Below are positions 27,529-36,404 of a stretch of DNA of 64,000 bases, piece after piece (positions within the stretch are counted from its first letter, which is position 1; each line of letters starts with the position of its first letter). The stretch covers positions 1 to 64,000 of the forward strand of contig NZ_BDBX01000042.1 in assembly GCF_001613205.1 (NCBI RefSeq), given 5' to 3'. This DNA comes from Nocardia sienata NBRC 100364 (lineage in GTDB: Bacteria > Actinomycetota > Actinomycetes > Mycobacteriales > Mycobacteriaceae). The position numbers and the translations under genes were made by a program. The notes beneath the pieces are model-generated. The model was not told where the DNA came from. It saw only the letters and a list, made by a program, of their open reading frames with translations, and made no database searches.

Positions 27529-28395
27529 GTGGATCCGTTGGAAGACTGGCTGGAGGGTATGCAGCCTCGGCTGGCAGGACTGGTCGACTTCGAAATGCCG
27601 GCCGGCGCCCTGCCGGACTACTCGCCGGAATCGCTGGCTCGCCTGGAGGCGGACCTGGTGGCACGGGGTGAGCCCGGGGCCGACTTCGCAGAGCGGGTCG
27701 CCGGCTATCTGGGGGAGGCCCTGCTGTCGGTAGCCGGCGGGTGCTGGGGCTGGGATGACCGGCACGACCTACCGGTCGTATTGCCGGACCCGGAGCTCGA
27801 CCTGCCAGGAATCCGTGTCTGCCCGGCGGAGCTGGTCGAGCGCGCCCGGCAGCATCGCAGTGGCGAGGAGTTCGTCCGAAGCTATCGGGACCTCGAGCGG
27901 GCAGTCATCCAGAGGCAGGCCGCTGTGCCCGGCTGGGCGCCGACCAAACAGCCGACCCCCGGCCTGGACCGAGAGCTGGTCGTGTACGGCTCGGAGTACC
28001 TGGACAAGTGGCTGGCCGAACATGCGGCCGGCCTTCCGACCTGGCTTGCCGAGTACGCGGACCGGCCCGAACGCTGGGACTTCTCCCCGGAATCCCTCGA
28101 CGAGTTGGAGACTGCGGTCCGTCGTGTGGTGCCGGGGCCGGAGGAGTTGTCGGCATACCCGGAGTTCGCCGACGGCGCCGCATGGTATCTCGGCGAGGTA
28201 TTGCGGCCGGCGATGCGCGCGCATTGGAGTTACCACGCCGGTGACCCCGATGGCGACAACATGTTCATCGGTCGCCCGTTCCTGGACCAGCTGATTCCCG
28301 ATGGCGCGGTTGCGGTGCCGTTCCTGCTGCTCCAGATCGTGCTCGACAACCGCGAGCCCGGCGTGCTCCGGCAGCTCTTCGAAAGTTATACCTGA
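27529..28395 (+). CDS. Hypothetical protein with internal duplication
   Basis: A 288-residue soluble protein not assigned to a family. It consists of two related halves: residues about 30-85 (DYSPESLARLEADLVAR ... GYLGEALLSVAGGCWGWDD) and about 180-245 (DFSPESLDELETAVRRV ... WYLGEVLRPAMRAHWSYH) share the pattern FSPESLxxLE...YLGExL...W. The second half ends in a predicted shell-like segment with FLLLQIVLDNREPG. Start at the GTG at 27529 after GAGGGAG. It does not fit the catabolic context and could be an immunity-type or regulatory protein; no function is claimed. Confidence 0.75.
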   Translation: MDPLEDWLEGMQPRLAGLVDFEMPAGALPDYSPESLARLEADLVARGEPGADFAERVAGYLGEALLSVAGGCWGWDDRHDLPVVLPDPELDLPGIRVCPAELVERARQHRSGEEFVRSYRDLERAVIQRQAAVPGWAPTKQPTPGLDRELVVYGSEYLDKWLAEHAAGLPTWLAEYADRPERWDFSPESLDELETAVRRVVPGPEELSAYPEFADGAAWYLGEVLRPAMRAHWSYHAGDPDGDNMFIGRPFLDQLIPDGAVAVPFLLLQIVLDNREPGVLRQLFESYT

Positions 28396-28545
28396 GTACG
28401 CATCGAGGATGCCCTCGAGACAGCTGCCGCCCTGATACGAAGCAGGCTCCGACGTTCGCCGATGGACAACAGACTTGCCCGATCTACGTGCGCACGGATT
28501 CGAAAACCGCTTTGCGCGAGGGCGCTCATTGCGTATACCGGTTCG

Positions 28546-29634
28546 ATGCGCATCGGAATCGTAGGTTTGTCGCGGGGTCTGTACATGGCCGAGTGGGCAC
28601 ATCGGCTCGGAATCGAAGTGGGCGCGGTGTGCGATCGTGACTCCGAACGGCTTGCCGCCGCGCACGCGAGATTTCCGACGGCCCGCGCGACAGGGCACTG
28701 GGCGGATCTTCTCGAGGTCGGTATCGATGGAGTCGTGCTCGCCAATGATTTCGACGCACACGCGGCGTTGTCCATCACCTTTCTGGAGCACGGGATCCAT
28801 GTGCTGTCGGAGACGGCAGCCTGTGTATCCGAGGAGGAAGGGCGCCGGCTCATCGCTGCGGCCGAGCGGTCCACGGCCACCTATTCGTTCGCGGAGAACT
28901 ACGTGTTCCACCCACACACTCGGTTGCTCCGGGAGTCGGTGGACTCCGGCGAACTGGGCGGCATCACCTTGGTGGAAGCAGACTATCTGCACAGTTTGTC
29001 GCCCGAGGACACCGCCGCGCTCATCGGCGATCCAGCCCACTGGCGTGGTCGCATCCCGCCGACGGCCTACTGCACCCACACCGTCTCGCCGCTGCTGGAA
29101 CTCACCGGAGCGCGGCCGATCGAGGTCAGCGCCTACCCGGTTGGTCCGGGTGACGGCCGTCCCACCGCCGTCGTACTGGCCATCCGGTTCTCCGACGGCG
29201 TTCTGGCCCTTGCCCGCCACGGTTTCCTGGCCGGGGAGCCGGGCAGCCACTGGAGCTGGATCTCGGTGCGGGGCGGGCACGGCCTGGCCGAGTCCATCCG
29301 CGCCGCAGGCGAAGACGCCTGGTCGGTGCGGGTGCGCGAGGAGGGCTGGGCGCGGGCCGACGGGCAGACTCGCGAGGAGATCCGCGTACCCGGCCCCTAC
29401 CTTGTGAACGACGAGCCGATCGACCGCATGGCCGAGGGCACCGTCGCGGTACTGGAAGGATTCCGTGCCACGGTGGAAAACGGCACACCCCCACTCATAC
29501 CGGTGCGCCACGCCGTAGCGGCCTCACTGGTCGGCGTGGCCGGTGCGCAATCGCTTGCGAAGGGATCCGGACCCGTTCTCGTTCCTGATGTGTCCGGCTG
29601 GACTCTCAGTCCTTGCGGGTCAGGAAGGCCATGA
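28546..29634 (+). CDS. Gfo/Idh/MocA family oxidoreductase
   Basis: A 362-residue NAD(P)-binding protein. The Rossmann start is RIGIVGLSRGLYMAEW and the second domain begins near residue 120 with a beta-sheet catalytic domain (NYVFHPHTRLLRES). The family's conserved EKP triplet, where the lysine is catalytic, appears here as ETA (VLSETAACVSEEE), so this member may lack ordinary dehydrogenase activity or use another lysine. The ATG at 28546 lies just behind TTGCGC-16-TATACC, a promoter that would give a leaderless message. Its 3' end overlaps the convergent hydrolase by 29 bases. Confidence 0.85.
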   Translation: MRIGIVGLSRGLYMAEWAHRLGIEVGAVCDRDSERLAAAHARFPTARATGHWADLLEVGIDGVVLANDFDAHAALSITFLEHGIHVLSETAACVSEEEGRRLIAAAERSTATYSFAENYVFHPHTRLLRESVDSGELGGITLVEADYLHSLSPEDTAALIGDPAHWRGRIPPTAYCTHTVSPLLELTGARPIEVSAYPVGPGDGRPTAVVLAIRFSDGVLALARHGFLAGEPGSHWSWISVRGGHGLAESIRAAGEDAWSVRVREEGWARADGQTREEIRVPGPYLVNDEPIDRMAEGTVAVLEGFRATVENGTPPLIPVRHAVAASLVGVAGAQSLAKGSGPVLVPDVSGWTLSPCGSGRP

Positions 29635-30469
29635 CCGTGGATTCGAAGGCGGCCTTCTGCTCGATCATGGCCCAGTGACCACAATCCGGGAACACATGCA
29701 GTTCGGCGCGCGGGATGGTGCGCATCGGCAGCAGGGCCATATCCAGCGGGCTCACCCTGTCGTCGCGTCCCCAGGTCACCAGGGTCGGCGCCTTCACCCT
29801 GTGCAGCAGCGCCCACGGCGGCGGGGTGTCCGCGGCGTCCATGGCGCGCACCATCGCGGTGAACGCGGCGCGGCTGTACATGCGGCGGGCGCTGTCGAGG
29901 GTGGCCGGATCGGTGGCCTGGGCCCAGCGTTCCTCGATCATCTCCTCCGTGACCAGCGCCGGGTCGTACACCATCGAGTGGAGCCAGGCGATCAGCCGTT
30001 CCCGGGTGGGGTTCTCGGTGAAGTCCTGGAGCAGCCGGATGCCCTCTCCGGGGCCGGGACTGAAGAGGTTCTTGCCGATACCGCCGATGGTCACGATCTT
30101 GCCGACCCGATCGGGGTGGGCGATCGCGTAGTTCAGCGCGACCCCGCCGCCCATCGAGTTGCCGACGATATCGACCCGGTCGAGGCCGAGCGCGTCGACG
30201 AAGCGGACCACCGCGTCGAGGGCGGTGATCATCGGATGCCCGCCGAAATCGTCACTGACGCCGAACCCGGGGAACTCCAGGATGAGAGTGCGGAAACGTT
30301 CGGCGAAGAAATCGAGGTTGCCGCGGAAGTTACGCCATCCGGTGACCCCGGGGCCGGAACCGTGCAGCAGCAGCAGCGGCGTACCGGAACCTGCCTCGTA
30401 ATACCGCAGCACCCCGGCATCGGTACGTATCTCCCGCAGCTCGTGCTCGGTGCTGGAAACCGCTGTCAT
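29606..30469 (-). CDS. Alpha/beta hydrolase, HsaD-like meta-cleavage product hydrolase
   Basis: A 287-residue C-C bond hydrolase of the MhpC/BphD/HsaD group. HGSGPGVTGWRNFRG carries the oxyanion loop, the nucleophile serine is in GNSMGG near residue 108, the acid in WGRDDRVSP near 232, and the histidine in DCGHWAMIEQ near 262. HsaD cleaves the ring-opened 4,9-DSHA in steroid degradation; the same type of step is inferred because HsaC-, HsaA- and KshA-like genes lie 13 kb away. Start at the ATG at 30469 with GGAGGG upstream. A cluster-type motif sits about 70 bases upstream. Confidence 0.88.
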   Translation of the reverse strand: MTAVSSTEHELREIRTDAGVLRYYEAGSGTPLLLLHGSGPGVTGWRNFRGNLDFFAERFRTLILEFPGFGVSDDFGGHPMITALDAVVRFVDALGLDRVDIVGNSMGGGVALNYAIAHPDRVGKIVTIGGIGKNLFSPGPGEGIRLLQDFTENPTRERLIAWLHSMVYDPALVTEEMIEERWAQATDPATLDSARRMYSRAAFTAMVRAMDAADTPPPWALLHRVKAPTLVTWGRDDRVSPLDMALLPMRTIPRAELHVFPDCGHWAMIEQKAAFESTVMAFLTRKD

Positions 30470-30522
30470 CGTCAACCCTCCATCTCGGCGTACATCGCTG
30501 CGACCACGCTGCCAGCTGCGCG

Positions 30523-30555
30523 GCGACCACTCACCCGGTGTTCCCGGTGAGCGGT
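30523..30555. promoter_or_regulatory. Inverted repeat upstream of the HsaD-like gene
   Basis: GCGACCaCTCACC and GGTGAGcGGTCGC pair at 12 of 13 positions around a short loop. The right part reads TTCCCGGTGA, a match to the left half of the 34574-34600 palindrome. It lies 54-86 bases before the start at 30469 and is a candidate operator; it could also act as a hairpin after the upstream gene. Confidence 0.55.
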
Positions 30556-30569
30556 CGCCTGTCGCTTCG

Positions 30570-30833
30570 TCAGCCGAGGCGGCCCGGCACGGGTTCCCGG
30601 CGGCGTTCGTCGGTGGGCAGATCACCGTCGGCGACGGCCCGTTCGATGGAATCGCGCAGCGCCGGACAGGTGGGGATCCATTTGCTGTGCTCACCCAGTG
30701 CGGCCCGGCGGGCGAATTCGGGGCAGGCGGACTCGGCGTCGTCCAGCCATTGCACGCTGGTGTGGCTGGGACTGAACTTCTCCACCAGCACTCGGTTACC
30801 GCAGTTGGCGCACTGTACGGGCTGCACGATCAC
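30570..30833 (-). CDS. Small cysteine-rich protein next to the FAD dehydrogenase
   Basis: An 87-residue protein with a CANCGN pair at residues 8-11 and two further cysteines (SACPEF, PTCPALRD), a pattern suited to one zinc or small Fe-S site. The GTG start overlaps the stop of the FAD dehydrogenase gene (GTGA), so they are co-translated. Possibly an electron-transfer or structural partner of the dehydrogenase; no named family was recognised with confidence. Confidence 0.75.
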   Translation of the reverse strand: MIVQPVQCANCGNRVLVEKFSPSHTSVQWLDDAESACPEFARRAALGEHSKWIPTCPALRDSIERAVADGDLPTDERRREPVPGRLG

Positions 30834-32494
30834 TCCTTCGTCGCGGCGTGGCGGGCGGCGATGTAGCCGAACACCATGGCGGGTCCGATGGTGGCGCCGG
30901 CGCCCGCGTAATCGGTGCCCATCACCGCGGCGGAGGTGTTACCCGTCGCGTACAGGCCGGTGATCACGGAGCCGTCGGCACGTAGGACCTGCGCGTTCTC
31001 GTTGTACACCAACCCACCTTTGGTACCGAGGTCGCCGATGCGAATTCGCAACGCGTAGAACGGCGCCCGGTCGAGTACGTCGAGGGTGGGCTGCGGGAGC
31101 GTCGGGTCGCCGTAGTAGTTGTCGTAGGCGCTCTCGCCGCGCCCGTGATCGGTATCGCGGCCGTTGCGCGCGGCGTCGTTGTACCGGCGCACGGTCGTCT
31201 CCAGGGCCGCGGCGGGCACGCCGATCGCGTCCGCGAGTTCACCGACGGTGGCCGCGCTGCGGACCAACCCCGAGGACAACCAGTCCGCCGGGAACTTCTG
31301 TCCCGGCATGATCCCGCCGATCGGGTAGCGGTTCTTGGCTCTGCCGTCGAACACCAGCCACGCCGGGTCGTGACCGCCGGCCAGCTGCGCGTGCACGAAG
31401 GTGACGTAGGGCGCGGCCTCGTTGGTGAACCGGACACCGGAACCGTTCACGATGATCGACCGGGGTATGGACCGTTCCGACACCAGGACCTGGTTGATCC
31501 CGTCGGGCCGCTGGAACGACGGCATCCACCAGGCATCGTCCATGAGATCGACGGCGGCGCCGATCCGTTCCCCGGCCACTATCCCGTCGCCGGTGTTGTC
31601 GGCGGAGGCGGCGCTGAAATTGTCGCGGCCCCCGGCGGGCAGATGCTGTTTACGCAGCGCCTGGTTGTATTCGAAACCACCGGTCGCGAGCAGCACTCCG
31701 TCGCGGGCCCGGATGCGTATTTCCCGGCCGTCGCGTTCGGCCACCACGCCCATCACCGCACCGGTTTCGTCGGTGATCAGCGACCGCATCGCGGTGTTCA
31801 GCCACAGAGGGACCCCGGCGTCGCGCAGGGCGAGGCGTAGCCGGGCGATCAGGGCGCGGCCGAGGGTGTCCATATGCCGGCGCAGCACCACGGCTTTCAC
31901 TGCCCGCAGTCCGGTGAGCAGCGCGGTCCAGCGGGCCTTCCAGGTCCGGGTCACCATGTTCAGCTGGACGAAATCCTTGGAGGTGATGAACAGTCCGGGC
32001 GGCGTGGCGAGCGCGGCCGGACGCAGGTGGGGCTCGTCGGCACCGAGTTCGCGCAGGTTCACCGGCAGCGGTTCGATCGACCGGCCGGCCGGACGCCCAC
32101 CGGGGGCTTCCGGGTGGTAGTCGGAATAGCCGGTGCACCACTGGAAACGCAGGTGCGGGCCGCTGCTCTCCAGGAACTCCAGCATTTCCGGACCCTGGTC
32201 GATGAACGCGTCCAGGTTGGCCGAGGGCACCCGGTCACCGACCACCGCGTCCAGGTAGGCGCGCACCTCGGCGCGGGAATCGCGCAGGCCCTCGCGCAGC
32301 AGCACCGGGTTGTTCGGTACCCAGATCCCGCCGCCGGACAGCGCCGTACTGCCGCCGTAGTAGCCGGCCTTCTCGATGACCAGGGTGTCCGCGCCCCGGT
32401 CCGCGGCGGCCAGCGCGCCGGTGAGGCCGCCGGCGCCGCTGCCCACGACCAGGAAACCCACCTCGTGATCCCAGTGCTGTTCGGTAGGGGACAC
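30830..32494 (-). CDS. FAD-binding dehydrogenase, 3-ketosteroid dehydrogenase (KstD) type
   Basis: A 554-residue flavoprotein of the fumarate reductase/KstD family. FLVVGSGAGGLTGALAA binds FAD and EKAGYYGGSTALSGGGIWVP follows. The catalytic tyrosine contexts of KstD are retained: FTNEAAPY near residue 350 (Tyr318 region of Rhodococcus KstD1) and DYAGAGATIG near 530, with Tyr and the Gly four residues later (Tyr487/Gly491). It would introduce a ring-A double bond in a 3-keto steroid-like substrate. Together with the second FAD protein it could supply delta1 and delta4(5-alpha) activities; which is which cannot be told. Confidence 0.87.
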   Translation of the reverse strand: MSPTEQHWDHEVGFLVVGSGAGGLTGALAAADRGADTLVIEKAGYYGGSTALSGGGIWVPNNPVLLREGLRDSRAEVRAYLDAVVGDRVPSANLDAFIDQGPEMLEFLESSGPHLRFQWCTGYSDYHPEAPGGRPAGRSIEPLPVNLRELGADEPHLRPAALATPPGLFITSKDFVQLNMVTRTWKARWTALLTGLRAVKAVVLRRHMDTLGRALIARLRLALRDAGVPLWLNTAMRSLITDETGAVMGVVAERDGREIRIRARDGVLLATGGFEYNQALRKQHLPAGGRDNFSAASADNTGDGIVAGERIGAAVDLMDDAWWMPSFQRPDGINQVLVSERSIPRSIIVNGSGVRFTNEAAPYVTFVHAQLAGGHDPAWLVFDGRAKNRYPIGGIMPGQKFPADWLSSGLVRSAATVGELADAIGVPAAALETTVRRYNDAARNGRDTDHGRGESAYDNYYGDPTLPQPTLDVLDRAPFYALRIRIGDLGTKGGLVYNENAQVLRADGSVITGLYATGNTSAAVMGTDYAGAGATIGPAMVFGYIAARHAATKE

Positions 32495-32523
32495 GGATAT
32501 CTCTTTTCTCGTAGAGCTCGAAC

Positions 32524-32895
32524 TCAGCCGAAGCTGATGTCCTCGGCCGACCAGAACGCGCGCATACTCGTGATCCGCGCGAACTCGTCGAAGGTCATGA
32601 CGTCGATGGGTTCGACGGTGATGGTCTGCTCACCGGTCTCGGTGACGACCCGGAAACCGAATGCGGCGCTGTCGCCGCTCACCCGCAGGCTCAGCAGTTC
32701 GGTACTGCGACGCGCGGATTCGAGGCTTCCGTAGAACTTCTCGATGGCCGCGCGGCCGGTGTGCGACGGACTGCCCACCGGGTCTTCCAAGGTGGCGTTC
32801 TCCTCGTATAGGGCGGCGATATCGGCCGCGGTTCCGGTGGCCACGGCATCGAGGTAGCGGTGTACGGCCGCGCGGATCTGTTCGGGTTCGGGCAT
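32524..32895 (-). CDS. SnoaL/NTF2-fold protein, ketosteroid isomerase-like
   Basis: A 123-residue cone-shaped NTF2-fold protein. ALYEENATLEDPVGSPSHTG near residues 26-45 carries the Tyr and Asp typical of steroid delta-isomerases, and the late segment FDEFARITSMRAFWSAEDI holds the second acidic position near residue 117. It would shift a delta5 double bond to delta4 in a 3-keto substrate. It lies between two KstD-like genes, 29 bases upstream of the first one's start, in one operon. Start at the ATG at 32895; the longer open frame is the reverse of the FAD gene. Confidence 0.8.
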   Translation of the reverse strand: MPEPEQIRAAVHRYLDAVATGTAADIAALYEENATLEDPVGSPSHTGRAAIEKFYGSLESARRSTELLSLRVSGDSAAFGFRVVTETGEQTITVEPIDVMTFDEFARITSMRAFWSAEDISFG

Positions 32896-32965
32896 GGGTT
32901 TTCCTGTTCGGGTTCGGGGCGCCGCGGTTCGGCCGGCCCGTGGGTGCGCGTGTCGCCGGCCGGCG

Positions 32966-34501
32966 CTAACGGCCGAGCATGTCGAGGACAGCGAGGTGGG
33001 CGAACAGCATCGAGGCGCCGATGGGGTTGCCGCCGCCGGGGTAGACGGTGCCGCTGACCGCGGCCATGGTGTTGCCCGCGGCGTACAGGCCGGGTATCGG
33101 TGTCGCGTCGCGGTCCAGCACCCGGGCGGCGCTGTCGGTGCGCAGCCCACCCTTGGTGCCCAGATCGGACAAACCGAAGGCGGCGGCGTGGAAGGGCCCC
33201 CGCTCGATCGGCACCAGCGGCAGCTCACCCTGGGAAAAGGCCCGGTCGTAGGCCTCGTCCCCGCGACCGAAATCGGTATCGGCGCCCGCGGCGACCATCG
33301 CGTTGTACCGCTCGACGGTCTCGACGAGGTTCGCGGCGGGGACGCCGATGGCCGCGGCCAGTCCTTCCAGCGTCTCGGCGGTATGCCACAACCCGGCGGC
33401 CTCGTACTTCTCGGTCTCGACCATCGACACATTGGTGGCCTGTACGGGCGGTCTGACCCCGTCCCGGTCGTCGTAGATCATCCAGAACGGCAGGGTCATG
33501 CTGCCGGCCCGCAGCCGTTCGATGGCCGCCCGGCCGAGCCGGTCGTAGGGCGCGGATTCGTTGACGAACCGCTTACCGTCCTGGTCGACGAAGATGCCGC
33601 CGGTGAACCACAGCGCGAAGGCCGACCGCCCGTCGGGATGGGTGAGCCCGGGCGACCACCACGCCTGGTCCATGAGATCGGTATCGGCTCCGGCGGCGAT
33701 ACCGGCCCGGTGTGCTTTTCCTTGATTGCCGGGCGGGCCCATGGTGTCGCGGGCGGCCCCGGGCACCCCGTAGTGGCGGCGCATCTCTTCGTTGCCCTCG
33801 AATCCGCCCGCCGCCAGGACCACACCGCGCCGGGCCCGGATCGCGATCGTGCCGTCGGGCCGTTCGATACGCGCGCCGATCACCGTGCCGTCCTCGACGA
33901 TCAACTCCGCGAGGGCGGCGTTGCGGTACAGCCGGACGTCCGGATAGGCCGCCAGCGCGCGCAGGAAACGGCCGATCAGCGCCTGCCCGCCGATCAGGAG
34001 CTCCGGCGGCTCGGCGCCGAGCCGGTCGGTGTCCAGCGGGCCGCGCAGATGTGCGCGCAGGTCGCCCAGTTCGGCGGCGGGCAGCGGTACGGGGACGATA
34101 TGGCGTTGCCCGTCCGTTCGCGCTTTCGGCGCCGCGCCGAAATAGTCCGGCCACGGATACATCTGGAATTCGAAACGCTCGTCGCTCTCCAGGTATCCGA
34201 TGAGGTCGCGGCCGCGGCGCACAAAGGTTTCCTGCAGTTCCGCCGGGGTGCGGTCGCCCACGACCGCGCGGAAATAGGTGAGCGCGTCGTCGAGGGTGTC
34301 GTCGGTACCGGCGCGCTCCAGCACGGGATTGCACGGGAACCAGACCCCGCCGCCACCCGAGTACGCGGTGGTACCACCGAATTTGTCGGTCGCCTCCACC
34401 ACCGCGACCGACAACCCCTCCCGGGCCGCGGTGTAGGCGCCGGCGAGTCCGCCGCCGGACCCCGCCACCAGCACATCCACTTCGTCGTCGAAGTCCACCA
34501 C
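32966..34501 (-). CDS. FAD-binding dehydrogenase, second KstD-type protein
   Basis: A 511-residue paralogue-like flavoprotein: DVLVAGSGGGLAGAYTAA for FAD, ATDKFGGTTAYSGGGGVWFP, RFVNESAPY with the catalytic Tyr near residue 315, and VYPGGGNPIGASM near 485 with Tyr and the Gly four residues later. It differs clearly from the 554-residue neighbour, so a different double-bond position or substrate is likely. First gene of the minus-strand operon 34501-30570; the promoter region holds the 27-base palindrome at 34574-34600, about 73 bases upstream. Confidence 0.87.
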   Translation of the reverse strand: MVDFDDEVDVLVAGSGGGLAGAYTAAREGLSVAVVEATDKFGGTTAYSGGGGVWFPCNPVLERAGTDDTLDDALTYFRAVVGDRTPAELQETFVRRGRDLIGYLESDERFEFQMYPWPDYFGAAPKARTDGQRHIVPVPLPAAELGDLRAHLRGPLDTDRLGAEPPELLIGGQALIGRFLRALAAYPDVRLYRNAALAELIVEDGTVIGARIERPDGTIAIRARRGVVLAAGGFEGNEEMRRHYGVPGAARDTMGPPGNQGKAHRAGIAAGADTDLMDQAWWSPGLTHPDGRSAFALWFTGGIFVDQDGKRFVNESAPYDRLGRAAIERLRAGSMTLPFWMIYDDRDGVRPPVQATNVSMVETEKYEAAGLWHTAETLEGLAAAIGVPAANLVETVERYNAMVAAGADTDFGRGDEAYDRAFSQGELPLVPIERGPFHAAAFGLSDLGTKGGLRTDSAARVLDRDATPIPGLYAAGNTMAAVSGTVYPGGGNPIGASMLFAHLAVLDMLGR

Positions 34502-34573
34502 TGCTCCACCGCCTCCTCGCGCTGCCGGCTCGTGCCGAGGCCGACGGTAGGTCCGGCGCGCGGCACGGGCGAA

Positions 34574-34600
34574 CGGTTCTCCCGGTGACCGGGAGAACCG
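34574..34600. promoter_or_regulatory. 27-base perfect palindrome, cluster operator
   Basis: Thirteen bases on each side of a central G pair without mismatch; the core is TTCTCCCGGT-G-ACCGGGAGAA. It lies in the 206-base divergent spacer between the KstD-type operon (start 34501) and the BVMO (start 34708). Related half or full sites occur before the SDR (25598), the HsaD-like gene (30541) and the KshA-like gene (46986). A second weaker dyad, CCGCTG...CAGCGG, is at 34608-34630. Confidence 0.8.
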
Positions 34601-34707
34601 GCGTCATCCGCTGAATGTGCCGGTCAGCGGGAGAAGGGTGATCAGGAGGCCGCGGCTGTCCCTACCGTCGCCGCAGAGCACCGGACACCCGAGCAGTTGG
34701 AGGCACT

Positions 34708-36333
34708 GTGAACCCCGGAAATCCCTCGCCATCCGGACGGACCCGAGTCGATGTGGCGGTCGTCGGCGCGGGTATCGCCGGGCTGTACGCGCTGCACCGG
34801 TTCCGGAGCAGCGGTCTCACGGTGCGGGTGTTCGAGGCCGCCGACGGCGTGGGCGGAGTCTGGTACTGGAACCGCTACCCCGGCGCCCGCTGCGATGTGG
34901 AGAGCGTGGACTACTCGTATTCCTTCGACGAAGACCTCCAGCAGGAATGGGATTGGAGCGAGAAGTACGCGGCGCAACCGGAGATCCTGGCCTATCTCGA
35001 ACACGTGGCCGACCGGTTCGATCTGCGCCGCGATATCGAATTCGATACCCGGGTCACCGATATCCGCCTCGACGAGTCGTCACTGACCTGGGAAGTGGGC
35101 ACCGATACCGGTAGCCGCGTCACGGCCCGGTTCGTGGTGCTGGCCACGGGGCCGCTGTCGAACGCCAACACCCCGGCGATCGCGGGCCTCGACACCTTCG
35201 CCGGGCGGCTGCTGCACACCTCGGCCTGGCCGCACGAGGGAGTCGACCTGACCGGACAGCGGGTCGGCGTGATCGGCACCGGTTCCTCGGGTATCCAGGC
35301 GATCCCGGTGCTCGCCGAACAGGCCGCGCGGCTGCACGTCTTCCAGCGCACCGCCAACTACAGCGTGCCGGCCGGTAACACCGCGCTCGACGATGAACTC
35401 CGGCGCGAGCAGAAGGCGAACTACGCTGAGCGGCGCAGGTTGTCCATGGCCAGCGGTGGCGGGTCCCCGCACCGGGCGCATCCGAAATCGGCCCTCGAGG
35501 TGAGCGAGGCGGAGCGGCGCGCCGCCTACGAACAGCGCTGGCGGCTGGGCGGTGTGCTGTTCAGCAAAACCTTCCCCGACCAGCTCACCGATCCCGCGGC
35601 CAACGAAACCGCCCGGCTGTTCTGGGAGGAGAAGATCCGCGCCGAGCTCGACGACCCCCGGGTGGCCGAGCTGTTGATCCCCCGCGACCATCCCATCGGC
35701 ACCAAACGCATCTGCACCGATACGAACTACTACCGCACCTTCAACCGGGAGAACGTGCAGTTGGTGGATCTGCGCGCCACACCGATCGAACGGATCGACG
35801 CGGGCGGCCTGCACACCACGGATTCGTATTTCCCGCTGGACACCTTGGTGCTGGCCACCGGATTCGACGCGATGACGGGTTCGGTCGCCAAGATCGCGAT
35901 CACGGGCCGCGGCGGACGGACACTCAACGAGGCGTGGGCGGAGGGCCCGGTGAACTATCTCGGGCTGGGTGTGCCCGGTTTCCCCAATCTGTTCAACCTC
36001 ACCGGTCCGGGTAGCCCGTCGGTACTGGCCAATATGGTGCTGCACTCGGAACTGCACGTGGACTGGGTGGCCGAGGCGATCGGGTTCGTCGACGGACGCG
36101 GGGCCACTGCGCTCGAGGCCCGCGCCGACGCGGCGGCGGCCTGGGTCGCCGAATGCGCCGAGCGAGCGTCCGGGACCTTGATGACCCGGGCGAACTCCTG
36201 GTATCTGGGCGCCAACATCCCGGGCAAACCGCGGGTCTTCATGCCGTTCGTGAGCGGTTTCGGGGTGTACGGCGAGATCATCGCCGAAGTCGCGGCCGCC
36301 GACTACAAGGGCTTCGATCTGCTGGACCGGTGA
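34708..36333 (+). CDS. Baeyer-Villiger monooxygenase
   Basis: A 541-residue type I flavin monooxygenase that inserts oxygen next to a ketone using FAD, NADPH and O2. Seen: VVGAGIAGLYAL for FAD, GVWYWNRYPGARCDVES near residue 50 (typical of cyclohexanone/steroid BVMOs), the fingerprint FAGRLLHTSAWP near residue 164, GTGSSGIQAIP for NADPH near 195, and GRGG... in the C-domain. In a steroid-like setting it could lactonise a ring-D or side-chain ketone. Start at the GTG at 34708 after TTGGAGG. Followed by padR. Confidence 0.92.
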   Translation: MNPGNPSPSGRTRVDVAVVGAGIAGLYALHRFRSSGLTVRVFEAADGVGGVWYWNRYPGARCDVESVDYSYSFDEDLQQEWDWSEKYAAQPEILAYLEHVADRFDLRRDIEFDTRVTDIRLDESSLTWEVGTDTGSRVTARFVVLATGPLSNANTPAIAGLDTFAGRLLHTSAWPHEGVDLTGQRVGVIGTGSSGIQAIPVLAEQAARLHVFQRTANYSVPAGNTALDDELRREQKANYAERRRLSMASGGGSPHRAHPKSALEVSEAERRAAYEQRWRLGGVLFSKTFPDQLTDPAANETARLFWEEKIRAELDDPRVAELLIPRDHPIGTKRICTDTNYYRTFNRENVQLVDLRATPIERIDAGGLHTTDSYFPLDTLVLATGFDAMTGSVAKIAITGRGGRTLNEAWAEGPVNYLGLGVPGFPNLFNLTGPGSPSVLANMVLHSELHVDWVAEAIGFVDGRGATALEARADAAAAWVAECAERASGTLMTRANSWYLGANIPGKPRVFMPFVSGFGVYGEIIAEVAAADYKGFDLLDR

Positions 36334-36362
36334 GCGACACGATTGGCGCCCGCCGCGATAGT

Positions 36363-36383
36363 CATATGCCGGACCGGTATATG
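36363..36383. promoter_or_regulatory. PadR-type operator palindrome
   Basis: CATATgCCGG, a central A, CCGGtATATG: ten-base arms with one mismatching pair. It lies just before padR, overlaps two unused in-frame ATG codons and precedes a TAGCAT -10-like hexamer (about 36392). Probable autoregulatory site of the PadR protein. Confidence 0.7.
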
Positions 36384-36404
36384 ACCACTGATAGCATTCG
36401 GCGA

